Below are positions 1-9,562 of a DNA stretch of 64,000 nt, piece after piece. Under the pieces are notes generated by a model, which saw only the letters and a program-made list of their open reading frames with translations, was not told the origin of the DNA and made no database searches. The DNA is from Methylotenera sp. (GTDB lineage Bacteria; Pseudomonadota; Gammaproteobacteria; Burkholderiales; Methylophilaceae), in contig NZ_JAQSDZ010000010.1 in assembly GCF_029946165.1 (NCBI RefSeq), positions 1 to 64,000 of the forward strand, read 5' to 3'. Both the position numbers and the translations under genes were made by a program. The first letter of the stretch is position 1; the number at the start of each line of letters is the position of its first letter.

Positions 1-14
1 CCACCCTTGAATTA

Positions 15-503
15 ATGCACTCAAACTGCATTTACACAGAATTATTTACAGGCTCGAAAAACAGCCCAATGGTATCGACCATAGTAAGCCCTGAAGTAAA
101 ACCTGCAAATCCAGCATCTATTGCAAGAGAAGAATCCTCTACCAATGTTGAACCTAGAGTAATCCCTCCACCTGTCACAAGTCCGGCAGAAGCAACTAAA
201 CAAGACCTATCACCTGAAATAGTTAAAAAAACGAAAGTCAAAGTTAAGAAAATCATTAAAACCAAAGCAATCAAAAAAGTCTCTAAGAACACTAATAACG
301 CTATACCTAACAAACCTGAGCCAACTGCTCCAGCAAAAGCCGAGGCTCCAGTAGTGCATGAGTCCAAGAAAGAAACCGCGACTGTTAACTCAACCGAAGA
401 GCAAAAGTCAGAAGGATTGTTTGAAAAGTTGGTTAAAGACGTTCAAAAAGGCGCTGAATCAGAATGCACACTTGCTCAACGTGCCCTGAACCAGTGCAAC
501 TAA
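15..503 (+). CDS. Unrecognised Lys/Ala/Pro-rich protein, possibly a 5'-truncated C-terminal part
   Basis: I do not recognise this protein. The frame is open to the left edge of the window, so the real start may lie outside; an inner ATG at 69 is another option, and neither has a clear ribosome binding site. The 162 residues are low complexity: a Pro/Ala/Glu-rich segment, a very basic stretch around residues 70-90 (repeated KVKK, KTK, KK), another Pro/Ala-rich linker, and a short C-terminal part ending with two cysteines (C149, C161). The composition resembles flexible linkers or nucleic-acid-binding tails. The downstream neighbour is dusB after 149 bp. No function is assigned. Confidence 0.5.
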   Translation: MHSNCIYTELFTGSKNSPMVSTIVSPEVKPANPASIAREESSTNVEPRVIPPPVTSPAEATKQDLSPEIVKKTKVKVKKIIKTKAIKKVSKNTNNAIPNKPEPTAPAKAEAPVVHESKKETATVNSTEEQKSEGLFEKLVKDVQKGAESECTLAQRALNQCN

Positions 504-652
504 GTTACTTTTAATTCTAAGTAATATTCATTTTTAGGTTATTCATTAAGATTAATGATTAAATTGCATGGTTAAGGTTTTCTGAAAGAGTAATTGCGTA
601 TAAAATAGGCAGTTCGCTCCAAACAAATCACAATTGCTAAAACTAAATATAA

Positions 653-1690
653 ATGCAAATCGGATCACACATTTTAAAGAACAACCTGATCGTCGCCCCT
701 ATGGCTGGTGTGACGGACAGACCTTTCCGCCAGTTATGTAAAAAAATGGGCGCGGGCTTGGCTGTGAGTGAAATGGTGACGTCAAACTCTCTGCTTTACG
801 GCAGCGAGAAAACACTTCGCAGAGCTAATCATGAAGGCGAAGTAGACCCGATTTCAGTACAAATTGCTGGCGCAGACCCGCAAATGATGGCTGAAGCTGC
901 GCGACATAACGTAGATAATGGCGCGCAGATTATCGACATTAATATGGGTTGCCCTGCTAAAAAAATCTGTAATGTGATGGCGGGTTCTGCCTTACTTAAA
1001 GATGAGCCATTGGTTGCACAAATTTTAAGAGCGGTCGTGAACGCCGTTAATGTTCCTGTGACCTTAAAGATTCGTACGGGTTGGGATAAAAATAACCGCA
1101 ACGCCGTGCAAATTGCCAAAATGGCCGAAGACTTAGGCGTTCAAGCTTTGGCTATGCATGGCCGCACGCGGGCGTGCTTGTACACTGGCGATGCTGAGTA
1201 TGACACGATTGCCGCGGTGAAACAGGCCATTAAAATCCCACTCATTGCCAATGGTGATATTACCACCCCAGAAAAAGCCAAATTCGTGTTGGATTACACA
1301 GGCGCAGACGCTGTAATGATTGGCCGTGCCGCGCAAGGCAGACCTTGGATTTTCCGCGAAATTGAGCATTTCATTAAAACGGGTGAGCATTTGCCAGCGC
1401 CTGAAGTGACTGAAATTCGTTCAGTAATGCTTGCTCACCTGCATGATTTATATGAGTTTTATGGCGAGTTAACTGGTATGCGCATGGCGCGCAAGCATAT
1501 TTCTTGGTACACCAAGGGTTTAAAAGACTCTGCAAATTTCCGCCATAACATGAACACCCTGCCAACCATAGATTTGCAGCTTGCCGCGATTGATGAGTTT
1601 TTTGATCATCTGCAAAGTCGCGATCACCGTTTGCAATACGACTCTACAGATAATACTGACTCCAACAATCTAGTTCTTAAGGTGGCATAA
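653..1690 (+). CDS. dusB: tRNA-dihydrouridine synthase B
   Basis: FMN-dependent enzyme that reduces uridine to dihydrouridine in the tRNA D-loop, using NADPH. The 345-residue protein has the full Dus TIM-barrel signature set: MAGVTDRPFR near residue 17, ISVQIAGADP near 67, DINMGCPAKK with the expected catalytic C100, the phosphate-binding stretch IANGDI, and GRAAQGRPW. The length fits the family (E. coli DusB about 321). The stop codon overlaps the fis start by one base (TAATG), so the two are translationally coupled, the same dusB-fis pair as in enterobacteria. A weak TATAAA box lies about 50 bp upstream of the start. Confidence 0.97.
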   Translation: MQIGSHILKNNLIVAPMAGVTDRPFRQLCKKMGAGLAVSEMVTSNSLLYGSEKTLRRANHEGEVDPISVQIAGADPQMMAEAARHNVDNGAQIIDINMGCPAKKICNVMAGSALLKDEPLVAQILRAVVNAVNVPVTLKIRTGWDKNNRNAVQIAKMAEDLGVQALAMHGRTRACLYTGDAEYDTIAAVKQAIKIPLIANGDITTPEKAKFVLDYTGADAVMIGRAAQGRPWIFREIEHFIKTGEHLPAPEVTEIRSVMLAHLHDLYEFYGELTGMRMARKHISWYTKGLKDSANFRHNMNTLPTIDLQLAAIDEFFDHLQSRDHRLQYDSTDNTDSNNLVLKVA

Positions 1691-1923
1691 TGAATCCGTG
1701 CGAACTCGCTAACAGCGTAACATTATCATTAGATCAATACTTTAAAGACCTTGATGGTGAGCCGCCGCATGCCTTATATGACATGGTATTGTCATGCATT
1801 GAAAAGCCATTACTTGAATACACCTTGCAGTACGCTGGTGGCAACCAAAGCAAAACAGCAGAAATTTTAGGCTTAAATCGCAATACTCTGCGTAAAAAAA
1901 TGCAGCAATACAAAATCGAATAA
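1690..1923 (+). CDS. fis: DNA-binding protein Fis
   Basis: Nucleoid-associated, DNA-bending protein that activates rRNA and other promoters and stimulates site-specific recombination. At 77 residues it is shorter than E. coli Fis (98), as is usual in betaproteobacteria, lacking much of the N-terminal arm. The C-terminal helix-turn-helix is clear (residues about 53-77, NQSKTAEILGLNRNTLRKKM). It overlaps dusB by one base and so probably depends on it for expression. purH follows after 53 bp on the same strand. Confidence 0.95.
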   Translation: MNPCELANSVTLSLDQYFKDLDGEPPHALYDMVLSCIEKPLLEYTLQYAGGNQSKTAEILGLNRNTLRKKMQQYKIE

Positions 1924-1976
1924 GCAACACAAAATATTCACCTCCAACTAATCACTTTCTTCTCTAGAGTTTTCAA

Positions 1977-3584
1977 ATGGCAACTATTAAACGTGCGCTT
2001 ATCAGCGTTTCAGACAAATCAGGTATTTTAGAATTAGCACAAGCTTTAACTAAATTAAACGTAGAAATCTTATCGACTGGCGGCACGGCGAAACTATTCC
2101 GCGATAATCAAATTCCTGTGATTGAAGTCAGCGACTACACTGGCTTTACTGAAATGTTAGATGGCCGCGTAAAAACGCTGCATCCTAAAGTACATGGTGG
2201 TATTTTAGGTCGCCGTGATTTGCCTGAACATGTAGCCGCGATGAAAGCAGCTAATATTCCAAATATCGACATGGTCGTGGTGAATCTTTATCCATTTGAA
2301 GCCACGGTCGCAAAGCCAAATTGTACACTTGAAGATGCGATTGAAAATATCGACATCGGCGGCCCAGCAATGGTTCGCTCTGCCGCTAAAAACTGGAAAG
2401 ACGTGGCAGTGTTAACTGATGCGAGCCAATATGCAGATGTAGTAAATGAGTTGAAAAGCACTGGTGGTGCACTTGCGGAAGCGACAACTTTTGCGCTTTC
2501 AGTGGCAGCATTTAACCGCGTATCGCAATATGATGCAGCCATCAGTAACTACTTATCGGCTATTGATTATGCGGCAAGCATGGCGAGCAACAAGCCTGTA
2601 TCGCATCAATTTCCTGCGCAAAGCAATACTAATTTTGTCAAAGTACAAGATTTACGCTACGGCGAAAACCCACATCAGCAAGCGGCTTTTTATCGCGACT
2701 TACACCCAGCGCCTGGCTCACTGGTGACTGCGCAACAATTGCAAGGTAAAGAATTAAGTTTTAACAATATTGCCGATGGCGACGCCGCTTGGGAAGCCGT
2801 TAAAAGTTTTAACTCTTCAGCTTGCGTCATCGTTAAACACGCAAACCCATGTGGCGTAGCGCTTGGTGCTACAGCCCTAGACGCATACTCAAAAGCTTTC
2901 CAAACTGACCCAAGTAGCGCATTTGGTGGCATCATCGCTTTCAACACTACTGTTGATAAAGCTGCCGCAGAAATCGTCAGCAAACAATTTGTTGAAGTGC
3001 TGATTGCCCCTGATTACACCGCTGAAGCACTGGCAATTTTTGCTGCAAAAGCAAATGTTCGCGTACTAAAAATTGCATTGCCAACTGGCGGAGTAACGGC
3101 TTGGGAACAAGGTCGCAACTCACATGAAAGCAAACGTGTGGGTTCTGGCATCCTGATTCAAACAGCTGACAATCATGAAATTAGCCAATCAGATTTAAAA
3201 GTCATCAGCAAAAAACAACCAACCCCACAGCAAATGGCCGATATGTTATTTGCTTGGCGCGTAGCGAAATATGTGAAATCTAACGCCATTGTGTTTTGTG
3301 GCAACGAAATGACGCTGGGCGTTGGTGCTGGGCAAATGAGTCGTATCGACAGCACGAAAATTGCGATTATTAAAGCGCAAAATGCCAGCTTAAGTTTGCA
3401 AAATTCCGTGGTGGCTTCTGATGCATTCTTCCCATTCCGTGATGGTATTGATGCACTTGCAGAAGCTGGTGCAAGCTGCGTGATTCATCCAGGTGGCAGT
3501 ATGCGTGATGAAGAAGTCATTGCGGCAGCTGATGAGCACGGCTTGGTCATGGTGGTCACTGGCATTCGCCATTTCAGACACTAA
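1977..3584 (+). CDS. purH: Bifunctional AICAR transformylase / IMP cyclohydrolase
   Basis: Catalyses the last two steps of IMP synthesis: formylation of AICAR with 10-formyl-THF, then cyclisation to IMP. Residues 1-150 form the MGS-like IMP cyclohydrolase domain (STGGTAKLF at 33, [14 protein letters not shown] at 62-75). The rest is the transformylase domain, with LRYGENPHQ near 226, the conserved Lys-His pair K287-H288 in VKHANPCG, and the C-terminal [10 protein letters not shown] region. Length 535 is close to E. coli PurH (529). It heads the purH-purD-hemF run and follows fis closely. Confidence 0.98.
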   Translation: MATIKRALISVSDKSGILELAQALTKLNVEILSTGGTAKLFRDNQIPVIEVSDYTGFTEMLDGRVKTLHPKVHGGILGRRDLPEHVAAMKAANIPNIDMVVVNLYPFEATVAKPNCTLEDAIENIDIGGPAMVRSAAKNWKDVAVLTDASQYADVVNELKSTGGALAEATTFALSVAAFNRVSQYDAAISNYLSAIDYAASMASNKPVSHQFPAQSNTNFVKVQDLRYGENPHQQAAFYRDLHPAPGSLVTAQQLQGKELSFNNIADGDAAWEAVKSFNSSACVIVKHANPCGVALGATALDAYSKAFQTDPSSAFGGIIAFNTTVDKAAAEIVSKQFVEVLIAPDYTAEALAIFAAKANVRVLKIALPTGGVTAWEQGRNSHESKRVGSGILIQTADNHEISQSDLKVISKKQPTPQQMADMLFAWRVAKYVKSNAIVFCGNEMTLGVGAGQMSRIDSTKIAIIKAQNASLSLQNSVVASDAFFPFRDGIDALAEAGASCVIHPGGSMRDEEVIAAADEHGLVMVVTGIRHFRH

Positions 3585-3614
3585 TCACCGTTAAAACCTT
3601 AGGATAATAAAAAA

Positions 3615-4883
3615 ATGAAAGTAATGGTTATTGGCAGTGGTGGTCGCGAGCATGCACTGGCTTGGAAAATCGCTCAAAATAAAGAAGTCAGCCGCGTATA
3701 TGTCGCACCTGGCAATGCCGGCACTGCACTTAACCCGGATATGATTAACGTACCGATTTCTAGCGTACAAGATTTGCTAGAGTTTGCTCAAAAAGAACAA
3801 ATTCAGTTGACCGTTGTAGGTCCAGAAGCACCTTTATCACAAGGCGTGGTCGATGTATTTCGTGCCAATGGTCTGAAAATTTTTGGCCCCACTAAAGCCG
3901 CTGCGCAATTAGAAAGCTCAAAAGATTTCGCTAAAGCATTTATGGTACGCCACAACATTCCTACTGCAGCTTACGCGACATTTACCGACGCTAAACTTGC
4001 GCATGACTATGTAACAGCCCAAGGCGCACCGATTGTGATTAAGGCCGATGGCCTGGCTGCAGGCAAAGGCGTTGTAGTCGCCATGTCTAACGATGAAGCC
4101 CATGCAGCCATTGATGCTATGCTTTCTGACAACAAACTAGGTAGCGCAGGCGCACGCGTGGTGATTGAAGAGTTTTTAACGGGTGAAGAAGCTAGTTTTA
4201 TTGTCATGGTTGATGGCAAAAATATCTTAGCGCTTGCTACTAGCCAAGACCATAAACGCTTGCAAGATGGCGATCAAGGTCCAAATACTGGCGGCATGGG
4301 TGCTTATTCACCTGCGCCAGTAGTCACCCCAGAAATTCACGCAAAAGTGATGCGAGAAATCATCCGGCCAACCGTTGAGGGCATGATGAAAGATGGCATT
4401 CCATACACTGGCTTTTTGTACGCAGGCTTGATGATTTCGCCAGATGGTGGCGTTAAAACTTTAGAGTTTAATTGCCGTATGGGCGACCCAGAAACACAGC
4501 CCATTATGCTACGCCTGAAAAGTGACTTTGTAGCCCTCGCAGAGCATGCAGTAAATGGCACATTAGACCAAGCAGAAACTGAGTGGGATAGACGCACAGC
4601 ACTTGGCGTTGTCATGGCTTCTGCCAACTACCCAGATACGCCTAGATTAGGTGATGAAATCACTGGCTTACCAAAAAATCTAGTGGATGCCCATGTATTT
4701 CATGCTGGCACAACACTTAAAGATGGAAAAGTATTAACAAGCGGGGGGCGCGTGCTTTGCGTTACGGCATTAGGTGAAACCGTTAAATTCGCGCAACAAC
4801 AGGCTTATAAAATCATCGACGATATTAAATTTAATGGCGCGCAATATCGCAAAGATATCGGTTATCGCGCGATTAAAGGTTAG
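3615..4883 (+). CDS. purD: Phosphoribosylamine-glycine ligase
   Basis: ATP-grasp ligase joining 5-phosphoribosylamine and glycine to give GAR, the second step of purine synthesis. The 422 residues show the N-terminal GSGGREHAL motif, GPEAPLSQG near 73, the ATP-grasp loop [14 protein letters not shown] near 143, and the [13 protein letters not shown] metal/ATP site near 283. An AGGA ribosome binding site lies 11 bp before the ATG. It is 30 bp behind purH and only 2 bp ahead of hemF, so the three are probably cotranscribed. Confidence 0.98.
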   Translation: MKVMVIGSGGREHALAWKIAQNKEVSRVYVAPGNAGTALNPDMINVPISSVQDLLEFAQKEQIQLTVVGPEAPLSQGVVDVFRANGLKIFGPTKAAAQLESSKDFAKAFMVRHNIPTAAYATFTDAKLAHDYVTAQGAPIVIKADGLAAGKGVVVAMSNDEAHAAIDAMLSDNKLGSAGARVVIEEFLTGEEASFIVMVDGKNILALATSQDHKRLQDGDQGPNTGGMGAYSPAPVVTPEIHAKVMREIIRPTVEGMMKDGIPYTGFLYAGLMISPDGGVKTLEFNCRMGDPETQPIMLRLKSDFVALAEHAVNGTLDQAETEWDRRTALGVVMASANYPDTPRLGDEITGLPKNLVDAHVFHAGTTLKDGKVLTSGGRVLCVTALGETVKFAQQQAYKIIDDIKFNGAQYRKDIGYRAIKG

Positions 4884-4885
4884 TC

Positions 4886-5830
4886 ATGATAACTGCCAAC
4901 ACCAATATGGGTCATATCAATACTAGCGACATCTATAATTACCTGCAAAAACTGCAGACCAAAATTATTGAAGCCATAGAACTGATTGATGGTAAAACCT
5001 TTTTACAAGATAGCTGGCAACGGCCTGAAGGTGGTGGTGGTAACTCATGTTTGCTAGAAGAAGGTAATGTGTTTGAACGTGCTGGCGTTGGTTTTTCTCA
5101 CGTATTAGGTACAAAGTTACCACCAGCAGCGAGTGTGGCGCATCCCGAAGCCGCTGGGCGCCCTTGGGAGGCGATGGGCGTGTCATTGGTGTTTCATCCC
5201 CGCAATCCATACATTCCAACCGTACATATGAATGTACGCTTTTTTGTTGCCAAAGCTCAAAATGATTCCGAGCAAGATATTTGGTGGTTTGGTGGCGGCA
5301 TGGATTTAACGCCATATTATGGTTTTGAAGAAGATGCAGAACATTTTCATCGTACAAACAAAACCGCATTAGATGCCTTTGATTTAAGCTATTACCCAAA
5401 ATTTAAAAAAGAATGTGACGAATATTTCTATTTAAAACATCGTAAAGAACCGCGGGGTATAGGCGGTATTTTTTATGATGACTTTAACGAACTAGGTTTC
5501 GAACGCACTTTTGACTTTCATCGCGCAGTCGGTGACGCTTTCTTACAAGCCTATTTGCCTATCGTGCAACGCCGTAAAGATATCCCCTACGGCGAGCTCG
5601 AACGTGATTTCCAAGCCTACCGTCGTGGCCGCTATGTAGAATTTAATTTAATTTATGATCGTGGTACGATTTTTGGTTTGCAGTCTAACGGTCGCACTGA
5701 ATCTATTCTGCTCTCTATGCCACCTATCGTAAAATGGCGTTACGACTGGAAACCTGAAGCTGGTAGTTCTGAAGCTAAACTTTATACTGACTTCCTCATT
5801 GATAAAGATTGGCTTTCATTAGTAAAATAA
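4886..5830 (+). CDS. hemF: Oxygen-dependent coproporphyrinogen III oxidase
   Basis: Converts coproporphyrinogen III to protoporphyrinogen IX with O2 in haem synthesis. Family signatures are all present in 314 residues: [18 protein letters not shown] near 103, [19 protein letters not shown] near 133, [10 protein letters not shown], and the C-terminal [16 protein letters not shown]. The start lies 2 bp after the purD stop, implying translational coupling of haem and purine genes. The use of the aerobic HemF rather than HemN here indicates an oxygen-respiring organism. A long hairpin follows the stop. Confidence 0.98.
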   Translation: MITANTNMGHINTSDIYNYLQKLQTKIIEAIELIDGKTFLQDSWQRPEGGGGNSCLLEEGNVFERAGVGFSHVLGTKLPPAASVAHPEAAGRPWEAMGVSLVFHPRNPYIPTVHMNVRFFVAKAQNDSEQDIWWFGGGMDLTPYYGFEEDAEHFHRTNKTALDAFDLSYYPKFKKECDEYFYLKHRKEPRGIGGIFYDDFNELGFERTFDFHRAVGDAFLQAYLPIVQRRKDIPYGELERDFQAYRRGRYVEFNLIYDRGTIFGLQSNGRTESILLSMPPIVKWRYDWKPEAGSSEAKLYTDFLIDKDWLSLVK

Positions 5831-5842
5831 AAGCTCATCTGC

Positions 5843-5890
5843 AAATAGCTAAGGGGTATTCGGCATCGTCAAATACCCCTTTAGCTATTT
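5843..5890 (+). terminator. Terminator hairpin after hemF
   Basis: Arms AAATAGCTAAGGGGTATT and its near-perfect complement pair over about 18 bp with one bulged T, around a loop of about ten bases. It ends 60 bp after hemF and closes the plus-strand dusB-hemF run. The U-tract is short (TTT), so it may also act as an mRNA-end stabiliser. Confidence 0.75.
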
Positions 5891-6008
5891 AACAAGCCAC
5901 TCATAATCTGTTTTTTATTTTTCTGCTACTATCCTGATTACCAGCGTTTAAGTTAAACAAGTATTAAGAAAATTATGTTGCTACAAAAGCATGCATAAAT
6001 CACATACT

Positions 6009-6025
6009 TGCTAAATTGTGGTGCA
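6009..6025 (+). promoter_or_regulatory. Candidate NtrC-type activator site upstream of eutR
   Basis: TGCTAAATTGTGGTGCA has the dyad TGC-N11-GCA. Its right half GGTGCA fully matches the NtrC consensus (TGCACY-N-TTGGTGCA); its left half matches three of five. It lies about 80 bp upstream of the predicted sigma54 start, a usual enhancer distance. The assignment is inferred from sequence similarity alone. Confidence 0.4.
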
Positions 6026-6075
6026 TAAAAATACAAATATCTACTTGATTCATAAGAGTAAAGCCACTTTGGCAG

Positions 6076-6090
6076 TGGCATATTTATTGC
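6076..6090 (+). promoter_or_regulatory. Sigma54 (-24/-12) promoter of the eutR-like gene
   Basis: TGGCATATTTATTGC matches the RpoN consensus TGGCAC-N5-TTGC with exact spacing (GG and GC ten bases apart). The predicted start near 6102 gives a leader of about 20 bases that includes the GGAG at 6112-6115. A short hairpin (GCCACT/AGTGGC, 6063-6079) overlaps the -24 element. Confidence 0.6.
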
Positions 6091-6122
6091 ATGTTAATTA
6101 GCACTTAATGTGGAGTGTCATG

Positions 6123-7127
6123 ATGCGAGTTCTTACCCAACCTGAATCTGCCGTAGATAGCTCAACTGAAACTGTAGTCAATTTTCAGTCAACTCAAGAC
6201 TTTGAAGAGCAGGCGGTATTGCTGGAAGGATGGAATCAAGGCTATGCCCAACTTTCATCGGGTGGCTTTGAAGGCTACGTTTCAGAAATGCGTTTTGACA
6301 ACATGCACTTATTTATGGAATACAGTAGCCAACGTTTATTCCAAAATGGTCAGCTACCAGAAGATGTCATTGCGGTTGGTGTACCCCTGCAATTCACCAG
6401 CAATGGCTTATTCTGTGGGTCTGCTTGCAATCATCAATCCATGCATATTTTTTCGGGTAGAAATGGATTTGAATTTTTCTCACCAACACAATTATTGATG
6501 GCGGGAATTTCAGTTAAACGTGATGCGCTATTAAATACACTCAGTGCGGAAGACGCCGAGATTGCATTGAATCACATTTCGCAAGCCAATTTATTGCATA
6601 TCGACTATACAAAAACCAGTGCTGTGCGTGATTTCATGACAGGTGCATTTGCCATGATTAACCAAAATCCGCAGCTATTAAACAGCAAGAAAAACCGCAC
6701 CTCTCTTAGCCAATCTGTCATCGCCCTATTAACTGAATGCTTGGTAGACGCACCCGACTCCAGAGACAAAACACCACAACATGCGGCGATGACCAATGCA
6801 AAATGTTGGAACATCATTGCTGAAACGCGCGAACTCGTGAAAAAAAATGTAGATGAACCAATAAGCGTCGCTGAAGTATGCTCGCAGCTTGGTATTAGTC
6901 GACGTGCCTTACAGTATTGCTTTCAAAATCTACTAAACACCACACCAATGGCATTTTTAAGGGCGGAGCGTTTAAATGGTGTGAGAGCAATGCTCAGAAC
7001 GGAAAAATCCGTCACTGAAGCTGCCGCACATTGGGGATTTTGGCACTTTGGGCACTTTGCACAGGAATATAAAAAGATGTTTGGCGAACTACCTTCTGCT
7101 ACGTTTAAAAGACGCCAAAATCATTAA
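6123..7127 (+). CDS. eutR: AraC-family regulator, EutR-like activator of ethanolamine genes
   Basis: Transcription activator. The C-terminal ~100 residues form an AraC double helix-turn-helix, with VAEVCSQLGISRRALQYCF and the distinctive WGFWHFGHFAQEYKKMFG, which I recall almost word for word from enterobacterial EutR (WGFWHLGQFATDYQQLF). The N-terminal half is a sensor domain as in EutR. In enterobacteria EutR responds to ethanolamine plus adenosylcobalamin; that effector pair is inferred here. I chose the ATG at 6123 (334 residues) because GGAG at 6112-6115 is well spaced for it; ATGs at 6108 and 6120 are alternatives. The gene is convergent with eutC, 19 bp apart. Confidence 0.85.
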   Translation: MRVLTQPESAVDSSTETVVNFQSTQDFEEQAVLLEGWNQGYAQLSSGGFEGYVSEMRFDNMHLFMEYSSQRLFQNGQLPEDVIAVGVPLQFTSNGLFCGSACNHQSMHIFSGRNGFEFFSPTQLLMAGISVKRDALLNTLSAEDAEIALNHISQANLLHIDYTKTSAVRDFMTGAFAMINQNPQLLNSKKNRTSLSQSVIALLTECLVDAPDSRDKTPQHAAMTNAKCWNIIAETRELVKKNVDEPISVAEVCSQLGISRRALQYCFQNLLNTTPMAFLRAERLNGVRAMLRTEKSVTEAAAHWGFWHFGHFAQEYKKMFGELPSATFKRRQNH

Positions 7128-7146
7128 CTTATAGCAAAAGATTAGT

Positions 7147-7992
7147 TCAACTCAGTGATACTTGCTGGCTAATTTCTTGCATATCACTTTCATCTTTAAG
7201 CGCAACACCAGACACTTTGAGTCTTGACGCCTCCTTAGCTAACCACATCAGTTTTTTAGCCGCAGCAGCATAATGCAAACCTTCAGGTCTCACGTTAGAA
7301 ATACAGTTTCGATCTGCATCGCTCCCGCCACGTTTTGGTGAGTATGTTAGATACAGACCTAAACTGTCTGGCGAACTCAACCCTGGACGCTCACCAATAA
7401 GCATCGCGACCATACGAGCACCTAGCGCTTGTCCAATTTCATCGGATATAGCCACTCGTGCCTGACTCGCTATGACTACTGGCCCAAGCTTCCACTCCTC
7501 GGGCAATACATTACGAAGCTCTTCAAGTAGGTGTTGCACATGACGTGATACAGCTAAAGATGACAGACCGTCACCGACCACAATTAAAAAATCAATGGGC
7601 TCGGCTATCTCAACCTGCTGTTTTTTATAGTCCTCTAAAACATTCAAACCGTCTTCATTAAGGCTGCGACCCCAATCTGGACGAAGTAAATAACTAGCGC
7701 GATCTGGTGCGCGACTATGAACACGAAGCGTATTAAAGCCTTGTGATTGAATACCCGCATCTAAGGCATCCACATCTAAAGCTAGATGTACGGCATCGCG
7801 TGCCATTGCGTGTGCCAAACCAAAATCAAGCACTTCTTTAGTAGGCAAACTACTACCCACACGCCCCAAAGCAATGCGAGCTTGTGTGAATTTTTTTAAC
7901 TGCACCCAAGGATCGATGGAAAAAGCATCTGTTGTAAGCGAGTCTGAAACTTCAGGAGTCTCAGGCAACATACTGTCTGGTTTTTTAGTCAT
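7147..7992 (-). CDS. eutC: Ethanolamine ammonia-lyase small subunit
   Basis: Small subunit of adenosylcobalamin-dependent ethanolamine ammonia-lyase, which splits ethanolamine into acetaldehyde and ammonia. The 281-residue protein has typical EutC stretches: LGRVGSSLPTKEVLDFGLAHAMARDAVH near residue 40, LLRPDWGRSLNE, FLIVVGDGLSSLAV, IGERPGLSSPDSLGLYLTYSP and DADRNCISNVRPEGL. It lies 26 bp behind eutB on the same strand, forming an eutB-eutC operon. The N-terminal ~25 residues are not conserved in my recollection of the family. Confidence 0.97.
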   Translation of the reverse strand: MTKKPDSMLPETPEVSDSLTTDAFSIDPWVQLKKFTQARIALGRVGSSLPTKEVLDFGLAHAMARDAVHLALDVDALDAGIQSQGFNTLRVHSRAPDRASYLLRPDWGRSLNEDGLNVLEDYKKQQVEIAEPIDFLIVVGDGLSSLAVSRHVQHLLEELRNVLPEEWKLGPVVIASQARVAISDEIGQALGARMVAMLIGERPGLSSPDSLGLYLTYSPKRGGSDADRNCISNVRPEGLHYAAAAKKLMWLAKEASRLKVSGVALKDESDMQEISQQVSLS

Positions 7993-8018
7993 ACTCTCTC
8001 GCCATATTGATAATGCAA

Positions 8019-9416
8019 TTATGCCGCACTCAATAGATTTCTTGGCATATTCTGCAACATACTATGCCCACTTTTCACGGCTTTCATCTGGCCGTGCTCA
8101 TCCATAATATTCATTTTTTTAAGCCATAACTCAAACTCTGGCGCAGCTTTTAAGCCCAACACTTTACGCAGATATAAGGCATCATGGAATGAAGTAGTTT
8201 GATAGTTAAGCATAATGTCATCTGAACCCGGAATGCCCATAATGAAGGTTAAGCCAGCTGTCGCCAGCAGTGTCATTAAGGTATCCATATCGTCCTGATC
8301 TGCTTCAGCATGGTTGGTATAGCAAACATCACAACCCAAAGGCACGCCTAGCAACTTGCCACAAAAATGATCTTCTAAACCTGCGCGTATAATTTGTTTT
8401 CCATCATATAAGTATTCTGGGCCAATAAAACCGACTACCGTATTTGTTAACAATGGCGATAAATGCCGTGCAATCGCGTAAGCCCGCGCTTCGCAGGTTT
8501 GTTGATCAACGCCAAAGTTAGCATTGGCTGATAGCACCGAACCTTGGCCTGTTTCAAAATACATGACATTGTTACCCACTGTGCCACGATTTAACGACAA
8601 GGCAGCCGACTGCGCTTCTTTAAGTAGCGCTATATCTATGCCAAAACTTTTATTTGCTTTTTCGGTACCCGCAATAGACTGAAACACCAAGTCAAGTGGC
8701 GCGCCTTTTTCTATTAGTTGAATTTGGTTTGTCACATGTGTAAGTATGCAAGACTGCGTAGGAATGTTGTATTGGTTGATGACTTCATCTACCAAATAAT
8801 ATAAATCCATTAAAGCAGGCAAACTATCTGTGGCAGGGTTAATGCCAATCACCGCATCGCCTGAACCATAAAGTAGACCATCTAACATAGAGGCAGCAAT
8901 ACCGCGTGGGTCATCTGTTGGATGGTTTGGCTGCAAACGTACCGAGATATGTCCTGGCAAGCCGATAGTATTACGAAAGGCGGTAATCACATGGCATTTT
9001 TTAGCAACGAGTATTAAATCCTGATTGCGCATTAACTTACACACAGCGGCGGCCATCTCTGGTGTTATGCCAGGTGCTACGCGTTTTAAAGTGGCAGAAT
9101 CTGCGATATCAGATAACAACCAATCACGAAAATCCCCTACTGTAAGGTGACTAATTTCGGCAAACGCCTGCTTATCATGTGTATCAACGATAAGTCGCGT
9201 CACCTCATCCGTTTCGTACGGAATGATTAACTCTTCTAAAAATCTTTTAAGCGGAATGGTTGCTAAACACATTCTAGCAGCCATGCGCTCAGCATAAGTT
9301 TCTGCCGCGACACCTGCAAGATAATCACCAGAACGCGCTGGCGTAGCTTTGGCCAACACACATTTCAGGTCTGCGAATTGATAAGTATGCGCTCCCGCAG
9401 TATATCGATAACTCAT
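8019..9416 (-). CDS. eutB: Ethanolamine ammonia-lyase large subunit
   Basis: Catalytic, substrate-binding subunit of ethanolamine ammonia-lyase (partner EutC). The 465 residues match EutB in length (E. coli 453) and in motifs such as KCHVITAFRNTIGLPGH, QPNHPTDDPRGIAASMLDGL, GDAVIGINPATDS, NVMYFETGQGSVLSANANFG and MGIPGSDDIMLNYQTTSFHD. There is no neighbouring eutA reactivase, no eutD/E/G and no carboxysome-like shell gene, so this is the short, microcompartment-free version. The ribosome binding site is weak. It is separated from eat by a terminator hairpin and so probably has its own promoter in 9417-9529. Confidence 0.98.
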   Translation of the reverse strand: MSYRYTAGAHTYQFADLKCVLAKATPARSGDYLAGVAAETYAERMAARMCLATIPLKRFLEELIIPYETDEVTRLIVDTHDKQAFAEISHLTVGDFRDWLLSDIADSATLKRVAPGITPEMAAAVCKLMRNQDLILVAKKCHVITAFRNTIGLPGHISVRLQPNHPTDDPRGIAASMLDGLLYGSGDAVIGINPATDSLPALMDLYYLVDEVINQYNIPTQSCILTHVTNQIQLIEKGAPLDLVFQSIAGTEKANKSFGIDIALLKEAQSAALSLNRGTVGNNVMYFETGQGSVLSANANFGVDQQTCEARAYAIARHLSPLLTNTVVGFIGPEYLYDGKQIIRAGLEDHFCGKLLGVPLGCDVCYTNHAEADQDDMDTLMTLLATAGLTFIMGIPGSDDIMLNYQTTSFHDALYLRKVLGLKAAPEFELWLKKMNIMDEHGQMKAVKSGHSMLQNMPRNLLSAA

Positions 9417-9529
9417 CTTGTACTCACTTAGCTTGTGCTCATTTCACTAGTAATTACTCTTATACAGTCACTTCTTTTGATACTTTATTTACATTTACTT
9501 CAGTGATAGTCACTCAAAATAAAACACAT

Positions 9530-9554
9530 CGCGCTAGAGATTAACTCTAGCGCG
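9530..9554 (-). terminator. Terminator hairpin after eat
   Basis: Perfect 10-bp stem CGCGCTAGAG/CTCTAGCGCG around a 5-base loop. Read on the minus strand it starts 8 bp after the eat stop and is followed by a U-rich run (GTGTTTTATTTT). It separates eat from eutB transcription, fully or partly. Confidence 0.85.
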
Positions 9555-9562
9555 ATTCACAT

